Shown in pieces: positions 1 to 4,807 of a stretch of DNA of 5,709 nt (its first letter is position 1; each line of letters begins with the position of its first letter). Where the stretch lies: positions 1 to 5,709 of the forward strand of contig SLNM01000131.1 of NCBI GenBank assembly GCA_007133055.1. Direction: 5' to 3'. Origin of the DNA: Lentisphaeria bacterium (GTDB lineage: Bacteria; Verrucomicrobiota; Lentisphaeria; Oligosphaerales; PUNB01). A model generated the notes under the pieces. The model worked only from the letters and a program-made list of their open reading frames with translations. It was not told the DNA's origin and did not search any database. A program made the position numbers and the translations under genes.

Positions 1-527
1 TAGCGTTGCAGTTCCATCAGGGCAAAGCGCACTCTCAGTTCCGCCTGGGCGATGTCGCTTTCATTCTGTTCTCTTTGAATCGTATAGTCTTCCTCGGTCT
101 GCGTAAGGGCGGCGCTGGCATCCTGGACGGTTATCTCCTGCTGCTCGACTCTCTCCCGCGCCTGCGAGGCGTCCAGCTCCATCAGCACCCGTTGATTTTC
201 CACATCCTGCTCGGTGATAATCGTACCTTCCGGGATAACGCTGAGGATTTGGGTTGTCCCCTCGACCTGGCTTGCCACTTCATGGCTGCGCATTGCCTGC
301 AAGGTGCCGCCCGCCGACACGGTAACCAGCAGGGGACCCCTGGTTATTTCATAGGTGGGTGTTTGATCGGTGGTGGCTATTTGCCCTCCCCAGCGGGACC
401 AGCCATAGAGCAAGCCGCCGCCGCCGAACAATATCACCAGTCCGGCGACCACCACCGCGCTCCTTTTCGAGCGCGTCCGCTCCGATGCCGCCGTCGCGTT
501 ATTATTTTCAACTATGGAGTTTTCCAT
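1..527 (-). CDS. HlyD-family periplasmic adaptor (membrane fusion protein), 3' end cut off by the window edge
   Basis: The reading frame opens at ATG 527-525 and stays open for 175 codons to the left edge, so only the N-terminal part is present. Residues 1-22 are a short, polar, basic-ended cytoplasmic segment. Residues 24-42 (AVVVAGLVILFGGGGLLYG) are a single membrane anchor. Residues 59-119 look like the start of the barrel/lipoyl-hairpin region, with the typical pattern ITRGPLLVTVSAGGTLQA, then VEGTTQILSVIPEGT, then VLMELDAS. From about residue 120 the sequence is charged, Gln/Glu/Ala-rich and heptad-like, as in the coiled-coil hairpin of adaptors. In this family the protein bridges an inner-membrane RND or ABC pump to a TolC-type channel. 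The start lies 4 bases after the stop of the outer-membrane channel gene, with an AAGGAG ribosome site at 543-538 inside that gene, 10 bases before the ATG, so the two are surely co-translated. The transporter partner is not visible and is inferred to lie further left. Family assignment is firm; substrate is unknown. Confidence 0.88.
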   Translation of the reverse strand, partial: MENSIVENNNATAASERTRSKRSAVVVAGLVILFGGGGLLYGWSRWGGQIATTDQTPTYEITRGPLLVTVSAGGTLQAMRSHEVASQVEGTTQILSVIPEGTIITEQDVENQRVLMELDASQARERVEQQEITVQDASAALTQTEEDYTIQREQNESDIAQAELRVRFALMELQR

Positions 528-531
528 TCTC

Positions 532-2199
532 TCACGGCTCCTTGCGTTTTGTAATTTCATCAAATCCCAGGCTCTCAATAATCTGGCCGTTTTCATCGAC
601 AACCAGGATGTCCATATCGCGTTCTAGTTCGAGAGCGGCGATACGATAATCGACCATGGTCTGCGCCAGCCGGTTTTGGGCGCGCAGCAAATCACCGTAG
701 GCATCGAGCACATCGCGCGTGGTGGCGCGTCCGGCATCGAACAACAGCTCCGTACTGGCGACACGTTCCCTGGCCAGCTCAACGCTTCTTTTCTGAATTT
801 CATGGCTGCCGCCTGCTCTTTCCAGGTCGCGCCATCGATTGGTTACCTCGAGCACCACCCGGTCCCTCTGTCTGCTCAGCTCGCGCTCGGCCCGGTCGCG
901 CTCGACCAGCCGGCGCCGGTAGGTGCTGCGTTCATTGGCGCGCGACAGCGGCAGGTCCGCCTCCATTCTGGCATAGCCGCTGCTGCTGCCCTCGGCAAAG
1001 TTGAAGTAATGATTGTTCTCGGCGGTGTCGGCCGTGGCGCTGAGGATTATATCCAGTCCCGGCCGCAGGGCGTTTCTGGCCACTCGCACTTTTCTTTCGG
1101 CATCATGCAGGCGATCTCGCGTGGTCGCCAGATCAAGCCGGTTTTCCAGCGCCGCCCTGATGCTCCGTGCCCGATCAACGGGCGGGGCGGTCATTTCCTG
1201 GTGGGACAGTCTTTCCATCTCGGCCGGGTTCGGCAGCAGTTCAATTTCCGGCCTGATCCCCAAGGTCAACTTAAGTTCGTCCACCGCCCGGAGATAGTCC
1301 TGCTTGGCCTGCTCCAGGCTGTCTCTGGCGCCCAGTTCGTCCTGGCGGGTTCGATCAACCTGCATTTCCGGCAGTCGTCCGGCCTGGCCAAGCGCTTCGG
1401 CGCGGGCGCGGATTCTTTCCAGGTTCTGATAATTGACCCGCTGGTTTTCAACTCGTTGCCGGCGCTCCAGCGCCCGATAGTATTCGGCCAGCACCGAGAC
1501 TGTGAAACGACGTTGAAATCGGACGAAGTCTCGAACTTCATAAAGCATATCCATTTCCGCCTGGGTCAGGGGCTCGATGGCGGCGATGCGGCTATTGCGC
1601 AAAAGCGGCTGGGTCAGGGTCAGATTCAAAGCCGAGCGTGCGGCGCCGCTGGGGTCTCCCAGGATGAAACGGTTTACCGTGGTGCTCAGGTCCATTGCCA
1701 GGCGTCCGCCGGTTGCCAGCAACCATTCCATTCCCGGTCGGGATTGGCCGGCCAGAGTGCCGTCCTCCCGGTTGCTGTCGTAGGTTATATCGCCACGCAA
1801 TCGCCAAAACAATTGCGGATGCCAGCGGCTGCGCTGGGCGCTCAAGGCGAGAGCCTGTAAAAAGACCGACTCTCTGCGGGCCTGGTAATCGTGGCTGTTG
1901 GCTGCGGCGAAACGGAGGGCGTCATGCAAATCAAGCAACAGTAGCGGGGATTCTGGTTCGGAGGTCTCGAACAGCCGCAATTCCGCCGGCGCCACCGGCA
2001 GTTCGGCCGAGGGCTCCAAAGGTTCCGGCTCCAGTCTGAAATCATCGGTCATCCCGGGAACCGCCTGACCGGCATGATCAATGATGCGGTCAGCCTCGCG
2101 ATCCGCCCGCCGTCGATGATAGTTGGCGGTGCAGCCAACCAGAAAAAGCGACAAAGCGAATATTGCCGGCAGAGATGGTTTGTTCAGATGGAGAAACAT
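532..2199 (-). CDS. TolC-family outer-membrane efflux lipoprotein
   Basis: This 555-residue protein is a predicted outer-membrane channel subunit. Residues 1-22 form a lipoprotein signal peptide ending in the lipobox LVGC, with Cys23 as the lipidated residue and Thr24 at position +2 (not Asp, so outer-membrane sorting is expected). Residues 54-85 are an unusual Pro/Glu-rich linker (FRLEPEPLEPSAELPVAPAE). From about residue 89 to 535 the sequence has the two-fold repeated efflux-protein pattern: long Ala/Arg/Glu-rich helices, a strand segment near LNLTLTQPLLRNSR, a repeat opening at ALENRLDLATTRDRL, then a second strand region before YRRRLVERDRAERELSRQRD, ending in the helix that reads YRIAALELERDMDIL. 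Length fits TolC/NodT-type lipoproteins. The start is supported by the signal peptide and a weak AAAGGT site about 8 bases upstream. It is the first gene of the operon, with the adaptor following, which suggests a tripartite exporter. The substrate cannot be told from sequence. Confidence 0.9.
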   Translation of the reverse strand: MFLHLNKPSLPAIFALSLFLVGCTANYHRRRADREADRIIDHAGQAVPGMTDDFRLEPEPLEPSAELPVAPAELRLFETSEPESPLLLLDLHDALRFAAANSHDYQARRESVFLQALALSAQRSRWHPQLFWRLRGDITYDSNREDGTLAGQSRPGMEWLLATGGRLAMDLSTTVNRFILGDPSGAARSALNLTLTQPLLRNSRIAAIEPLTQAEMDMLYEVRDFVRFQRRFTVSVLAEYYRALERRQRVENQRVNYQNLERIRARAEALGQAGRLPEMQVDRTRQDELGARDSLEQAKQDYLRAVDELKLTLGIRPEIELLPNPAEMERLSHQEMTAPPVDRARSIRAALENRLDLATTRDRLHDAERKVRVARNALRPGLDIILSATADTAENNHYFNFAEGSSSGYARMEADLPLSRANERSTYRRRLVERDRAERELSRQRDRVVLEVTNRWRDLERAGGSHEIQKRSVELARERVASTELLFDAGRATTRDVLDAYGDLLRAQNRLAQTMVDYRIAALELERDMDILVVDENGQIIESLGFDEITKRKEP

Positions 2200-2269
2200 T
2201 CAATTGACCTTTTTAAAAAAACACAGAACGTTGATTCAGGGTAATTATTGCCTGCGACCATAATTTTGA

Positions 2270-2306
2270 GACGGCGGGGCACCTGGGGACGGCGGGTCTC
2301 CGCCGT
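2270..2306. repeat. GACGGCGGG repeats with a 7-bp hairpin
   Basis: GACGGCGGG occurs at 2270 and again at 2288. The second copy forms a perfect hairpin, ACGGCGG (2289-2295), loop GTCT (the last G of the run plus TCT, 2296-2299), CCGCCGT (2300-2306). On the plus strand it is followed by TTTTA, which looks terminator-like, but no plus-strand gene ends upstream, so a repeat-element reading is preferred. The same arms recur at 2463-2479. Confidence 0.6.
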
Positions 2307-2354
2307 TTTACCTTGCAACCCATTTCTTTAGCCTGAAAGGCTAATTCAACGTAG

Positions 2355-2384
2355 CCCAGGGTTAAGCGCAAGCGCAACCCTGGG
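2355..2384. repeat. Perfect 9-bp-stem hairpin
   Basis: CCCAGGGTT (2355-2363) is the exact inverse complement of AACCCTGGG (2376-2384). The 12-base loop itself contains GCGC-AA-GCGC, so the whole 30 bases can fold into one nearly continuous hairpin. No T-run follows on either strand, and both flanking genes point away from it, so it is not a simple terminator. It is most likely an extragenic palindromic repeat, or a regulatory structure in one of the two leader regions. Confidence 0.65.
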
Positions 2385-2462
2385 ATGTCAACAACAGTCA
2401 AATGCGTGCTGTAAGTACGCCTCAAAATTGAACTTGCCGCTTGCCGCCTACGACCCCTGGAG

Positions 2463-2503
2463 ACGGCGGGCTCCGCCGTTAATTACCGCCCGAGGCCGGG
2501 CGG
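2463..2503. repeat. Two adjacent GC-rich hairpins
   Basis: The first hairpin is ACGGCGG (2463-2469), loop GCT, CCGCCGT (2473-2479), with arms identical to those at 2289-2306. The second is CCGCCCG (2486-2492), loop AGGC, CGGGCGG (2497-2503). Both stems are perfect 7-bp pairings and lie only 6 bases apart. They sit directly upstream of the 13-bp repeat array and appear to be part of the same block of extragenic palindromes. Confidence 0.6.
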
Positions 2504-2510
2504 CTCCAGC

Positions 2511-2588
2511 AAACAATCGTCGTCCGTAAGCGTCGACCGGGTATCTTAGGAATGGGTTGACGATAGCGGACGACGATAGCGTCAGACG
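2511..2588. repeat. Palindromic array of degenerate 13-bp repeats
   Basis: Plus-strand CGTC cores lie at 2518 and 2531, exactly 13 bases apart. Minus-strand cores (GACG) lie at 2559, 2572 and 2585, again exactly 13 apart. The two arrays face each other and form a 23-position imperfect palindrome: 2516-2538 against 2555-2577, 19 of 23 paired, including a perfect 11-bp outer stem ATCGTCGTCCG / CGGACGACGAT, with a 16-base loop. The unit consensus is about CCGNNANCGTCNN. Units of the same family recur at 4179-4217, 4304-4333 and 4689-4791. Confidence 0.7.
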
Positions 2589-2613
2589 ATTTTTGTGCCC
2601 AATCGTAATTTCA

Positions 2614-2627
2614 TAATCGTCAACCGG
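2614..2627 (+). repeat. 14-base repeat copy TAATCGTCAACCGG
   Basis: An exact copy of this 14-mer occurs at 4778-4791, just upstream of lplA. Its ATCGTCAACC part is also the exact inverse complement of GGTTGACGAT at 2555-2564, so it makes a 10-bp inverted repeat with the preceding array. It lies 128 bases before the gspA start codon. Confidence 0.6.
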
Positions 2628-2683
2628 CACGATATCTCCATCTTTCACTGACGGCTTGCCTAGCCAGTCTGGCAGTCCGGGAA

Positions 2684-2706
2684 AGTATAAAAATACTGAC
2701 TATATT
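2684..2706 (+). promoter_or_regulatory. AT-rich, possible -10 region for gspA
   Basis: This is the AT-richest stretch upstream of gspA. It holds TATAAA (2686-2691) inside a small palindrome AGTAT-AAAA-ATACT (2684-2697), and TATATT (2701-2706). No convincing -35 box lies 16-18 bases before either, so the promoter call rests on position and composition only. A short inverted repeat GCCAG-T-CTGGC lies just before it (about 2663-2673) and could be an operator. Confidence 0.25.
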
Positions 2707-2742
2707 GCATGGTGGCAATTTTTATGGCAATCTAGCCGCTCC

Positions 2743-2747
2743 GAGGG
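2743..2747 (+). promoter_or_regulatory. Ribosome binding site GAGGG that selects the GTG start of gspA
   Basis: GAGGG lies 8 bases before GTG 2756-2758. This supports initiation there rather than at the in-frame TTG at 2705, which would add 17 residues unlike the family N-terminus. Confidence 0.6.
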
Positions 2748-2755
2748 ATTTCGTT

Positions 2756-3568
2756 GTGTACTACGAATTTTACAGATTAACCGAAGCACCGTTCAATATA
2801 ACCCCGGATCCGCGCTTCCTGTTCCTTAGCGACTTGCATCAGGAGGCGCTGGACCATCTGCATTACGGTATCGAGGACCGCAAAGGATTCATCCAACTGA
2901 CCGGCGAAGTCGGTTGTGGTAAGACCACGCTTTGCCGTCGGTTGTTCGAACAACTGGACGACCGCTACATCACCGCGCTGATTTTCAATCCGATGTTGTC
3001 GGAAAGTCAGTTGCTGCGAGCCATCCTCCGCGATTTCGGTGTGGAAACCAAAACCAGCACACGTTCGGTCAATTATGAACGATTGAATGATTTTTTAATT
3101 CAGGCCACCAGTCAGGGGCAACTGGCGGTAGTGGTGATTGACGAAGCCCAGAACCTGCCCTTTGAGATGCTGGAAAATCTGCGTCTGCTTTCGAATCTCG
3201 AGACCGACACACATAAATTACTGCAGATTATTCTGATCGGACAGCCAGAACTGCGCGACAAGCTGAATGTTCGCAGCCTGCGTCAGTTGCGGCAGCGAAT
3301 CACTGTACGGTATCATCTTGGTCCGTTGAACGAAGAGGAGACCGGTCGTTACCTGCAGCACCGTATCAGCACGGCCGGCGGTCGGGGAGTGCCTTTTTTC
3401 GACCGCGGCGCGGTTCGCCGTGTCTATCGCTATTCCGGCGGCATACCCCGCCTGATCAATGCGGTGGCCGACAAGGCACTGCTCGGCGGCTTTGTCGCTC
3501 AAAGCAACCAGATCACGCGGCGTATGGTCAAACGGGCTGAAAAGGAGTTGGAAGGAGTATTCTCATGA
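2756..3568 (+). CDS. gspA: GspA/ExeA-type AAA+ ATPase, short form
   Basis: A 270-residue ATPase if started at GTG 2756, as chosen here because the family begins with a short Tyr/Phe-rich segment followed by PFNITPDPRFLFLS (residues 12-25), and because GAGGG sits 8 bases upstream. Walker A is GEVGCGKTT (50-58), Walker B is VVVIDEAQ (125-132), a sensor-1-like ILIGQPEL is at 159-166, Arg-rich LRQLRQRI is at 175-182, and the sensor-2 segment SGGIPRLINAVADKALL is at 227-243. The family hydrolyses ATP at the inner membrane. In Aeromonas, ExeA with ExeB is needed to assemble the type II secretin ExeD through peptidoglycan. Unlike full-length ExeA, this protein stops after the ATPase domain: no membrane segment or peptidoglycan-binding domain is seen. 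Related short ATPases occur in MSHA-pilus and exosortase loci, but the next gene, a GspB, favours the secretion role. The end overlaps that gene by 4 bases. Confidence 0.88.
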   Translation: MYYEFYRLTEAPFNITPDPRFLFLSDLHQEALDHLHYGIEDRKGFIQLTGEVGCGKTTLCRRLFEQLDDRYITALIFNPMLSESQLLRAILRDFGVETKTSTRSVNYERLNDFLIQATSQGQLAVVVIDEAQNLPFEMLENLRLLSNLETDTHKLLQIILIGQPELRDKLNVRSLRQLRQRITVRYHLGPLNEEETGRYLQHRISTAGGRGVPFFDRGAVRRVYRYSGGIPRLINAVADKALLGGFVAQSNQITRRMVKRAEKELEGVFS

Positions 3569-4170
3569 GCTTGGTCAGCGATGCTTTGAAGCAATTACAG
3601 AACAAGCGCGGCTGGGGCGAGTCTCAATCAGACGCCTCGACCTCTCCCGCTTCATTCGAGTCAGGGCTGCCGTCGCGCCGGCAGCAAGCAGGCAGCCTGA
3701 ATTCTGCCATGGGCCGCGTCAGGCTTTGGCAAATTGTTCTGGCCGGTCTGGCGGTCTCGGCGTTGCTGGCACTGATGATCGCCGGTTTGGTGCTGCTTGT
3801 TTTGCACCTTCGCTTTACCGACCAATCCGCCACTGCGTCAGCGCCAACCGAACCGGGCGCCACAACCGAACCGGGAGCTATGGTGGAGACAGTTGACGAG
3901 AGAGCTAGGTTGTCGGCGAGCGGTCCGCGCCACGGGGCGGATTCCCGACCGCAGCCCGGCGTCTCCGAGGCTCCGCGCATATCCGTCGCCGTCGAACAAC
4001 GCTATCAGTTAAATATGATTTCCAGGCGCGGCGATGCTATCCGTGCGGTGATCAACCATCAATCGGTTGAAGTTGGCGATTACCTGGCCGAAAATGTACA
4101 GGTGGTGGATATTCAGATCCGGCACGTCGACCTGGCCATAGACGGTGAAATTTTTCGCCTGCGTCCGTAG
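3565..4170 (+). CDS. gspB: GspB-type general secretion pathway protein
   Basis: This 201-residue protein is anchored once in the inner membrane. The N-terminus MSLVSDALKQLQNKRG is the conserved short cytoplasmic helix of GspB-like proteins. Residues 54-80 are a single membrane span. Residues 85-140 are a low-complexity Pro/Ala/Thr/Glu linker with a small internal repeat (TEPGAT, TEPGAM). Residues 146-201 form the conserved periplasmic C-terminal domain (RYQLNMISRRGDAIRAVINH, then VEVGDYLAENVQVVDIQI, then VDLAIDGEIFRL). The family works with GspA to place the secretin in the outer membrane. The ATG overlaps the gspA stop as ATGA and has a strong AAGGAG site (3552-3557) 7 bases upstream, so expression is coupled to gspA. 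No clear hairpin-plus-T-run terminator follows. No other secretion genes are in the window. Function is inferred from family and neighbour. Confidence 0.85.
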   Translation: MSLVSDALKQLQNKRGWGESQSDASTSPASFESGLPSRRQQAGSLNSAMGRVRLWQIVLAGLAVSALLALMIAGLVLLVLHLRFTDQSATASAPTEPGATTEPGAMVETVDERARLSASGPRHGADSRPQPGVSEAPRISVAVEQRYQLNMISRRGDAIRAVINHQSVEVGDYLAENVQVVDIQIRHVDLAIDGEIFRLRP

Positions 4171-4178
4171 TTGGGGAC

Positions 4179-4217
4179 GCAAAATCGTCGCCCGCTCTCG
4201 TTGGCCGCTCTCGTCGG
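4179..4217 (+). repeat. Three tandem degenerate 13-bp units
   Basis: CCGCTCTCGTTGG (4192-4204) and CCGCTCTCGTCGG (4205-4217) match at 12 of 13 positions. The preceding 13 bases carry the same A-T-CGTC core at 4186, so cores lie at 4186, 4199 and 4212. The unit resembles the minus-strand units at 2559-2588 (CGCTATCGTC). It begins 9 bases after the gspB stop codon. Confidence 0.6.
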
Positions 4218-4303
4218 CCCGGAGTCACCAAGTCATGGAGTCAAAAGCTCGGAGAATGATGCGCGGCCTTGGTTGCAGTGGCTAATAATCGTCCACCGGT
4301 CCA

Positions 4304-4333
4304 CCGTAAGTGTCGTCCGTAAGCGTCGACCGG
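4304..4333 (+). repeat. Two tandem 13-bp units containing the 22-base repeat shared with 2519-2540
   Basis: CCGTAAGTGTCGT (4304-4316) and CCGTAAGCGTCGA (4317-4329) are tandem units matching at 11 of 13 positions, followed by CCGG. Bases 4312-4333 are identical over 22 bases to 2519-2540 in the same orientation, so the gspA-gspB pair lies between two direct copies. A related AATCGTCCACCGG lies just upstream (about 4287-4299). Confidence 0.7.
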
Positions 4334-4351
4334 TTTCCTGTTTCGATTAGA

Positions 4352-4375
4352 GTGCGCGACAATGTGCGCGATAAG
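4352..4375 (+). repeat. 12-bp tandem repeat
   Basis: GTGCGCGACAAT (4352-4363) is followed directly by GTGCGCGATAAG (4364-4375); the first eight bases are identical. It is short and may be chance or a remnant of the surrounding repeat block. Confidence 0.4.
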
Positions 4376-4411
4376 GCGGGCGGCTTGCCGCCGCTTTCAA
4401 CTGCAGCCCCC

Positions 4412-4609
4412 GCGCCAACGGCGCTACGCATACCAGACCGGGGCAACGCCCCGGGTGACGCAGTCAAACAACATGTGCGCTGAAGGCGCCCCGCATAATC
4501 TACAAATTTTACAGTGCATCCTATGCGATGCGCTTTCAGCGCATATCGTTATGGTATGTCTGGAAACCGGGGCGGTGCCCCGGCCTGATATACCGCGCCC
4601 CTTTGGGGC
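4412..4609. repeat. Nested palindrome of about 198 bases with three hairpins in each half
   Basis: Each half holds three hairpins that mirror those of the other half. Outer: GCGCC-AAC-GGCGC (4412-4424) against GCCCC-TTT-GGGGC (4597-4609), 10 of 13 when inverted. Middle: CCGGGGC-AAC-GCCCCGG (4438-4454) against CCGGGGC-GGT-GCCCCGG (4567-4583); the 25-base arms 4430-4454 and 4567-4591 match at 22 of 25. Inner: 4475-4497 against 4522-4544, 19 of 23, with ATGCGCT-TTC-AGCGCAT on the right. The coordinates mirror around about 4510. The shape resembles a REPIN or small non-autonomous palindromic element. No terminal target duplication was seen. Confidence 0.65.
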
Positions 4610-4688
4610 AAAAAACAACCCGTAGGGGTGACACCTGCGGCCTCTTTGTCGCAAGCTTAGTTGAAATGTTGTTTATGAAATTGAAAAT

Positions 4689-4791
4689 CGGTTGACGATA
4701 GCGGGCGACCTGTCTGCGTGCGACGCACAGGCAGGCGAGAGCGGATTACGAGTAGACAGCATCCCAATCGTCCACCTTAATCGTCAACCGG
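4689..4791. repeat. 11-bp inverted repeat around a hairpin, upstream of lplA
   Basis: CGGTTGACGAT (4689-4699) is the exact inverse complement of ATCGTCAACCG (4780-4790). Inside lies a hairpin: CCTG-TC-TGCGT, loop GCG, ACGCA-CAGG (4709-4731). The right part holds two 13-bp units with CGTC cores at 4769 and 4782; the left part has cores at 4694 (GACG) and 4707 (GACC). Its right end is 17 bases from the lplA start, so it may lie in the lplA promoter or leader, but it is built from the same dispersed repeat as the other sites. Confidence 0.6.
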
Positions 4792-4807
4792 ACAAAAAAG
4801 TTACAAC

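Larger units (their letters stand above)
2200..2755. other. Divergent intergenic region, about 555 bases, rich in hairpins and repeats
   Basis: This stretch separates the leftward efflux operon from the rightward gspA-gspB pair and must hold both promoters. I see no credible gene in it: the open frames on the minus strand are short, low in recognisable composition and run through inverted repeats. Its content is a run of GC-rich hairpins (2270-2306, 2355-2384, 2463-2503), a small one at 2330-2342 (AGCCT-GAA-AGGCT), a palindromic 13-bp repeat array (2511-2588), a further repeat copy (2614-2627), and an AT-rich segment (2684-2706) just before gspA. Confidence 0.8.
4171..4807. other. Intergenic region, about 640 bases, with repeats and a large palindrome
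   Basis: No gene is supported here. Open frames on both strands between about 4362 and 4654 exist only because they run through a long palindrome, which makes the two strands encode similar peptides. Contents in order: a 13-bp tandem (4179-4217), more units of the same family (4304-4333), a 12-bp tandem (4352-4375), a tight GGCGGC-TT-GCCGCC hairpin (4379-4392), a nested palindrome (4412-4609), and an inverted repeat (4689-4790) ending 17 bases before lplA. No strong sigma-70 promoter for lplA could be picked out. Confidence 0.8.

Noticed and set aside
6..554. Plus-strand open frame of 182 codons at the left end
   Set aside because: It is antisense to the adaptor gene, which has a clear membrane anchor, adaptor motifs and a ribosome site. 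The antisense protein is unrecognisable.
676..1860. A long open frame of 394 codons on the plus strand
   Set aside because: It is antisense to the TolC-family lipoprotein, whose protein is recognisable along its full length. The antisense product has no recognisable domain and is a by-product of GC-rich codon use.
2289..2311. GC hairpin followed by TTTTA as an intrinsic terminator
   Set aside because: No plus-strand gene ends upstream; the left-hand operon is transcribed away from it. The same arms recur at 2463-2479 without a T-run.
2557..2597. TTGACG as a sigma-70 -35 box for gspA
   Set aside because: No acceptable -10 box lies 16-18 bases downstream, and the motif is part of the 13-bp repeat unit.
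2213..2648. Two minus-strand open frames of 66-70 codons in the divergent intergenic region
   Set aside because: They run through hairpins and 13-bp repeats, have no ribosome site I could see, and match no family I know.
4179..4333. CRISPR-like array
   Set aside because: Units are only 13 bases, degenerate, directly adjacent without spacers, and no cas genes are present.
4597..4609. GCCCC-TTT-GGGGC followed by a run of A as a terminator
   Set aside because: On the plus strand the hairpin is followed by A, not T. On the minus strand the T-run precedes the stem. Neither gives an intrinsic terminator, and the hairpin belongs to the mirrored palindrome.
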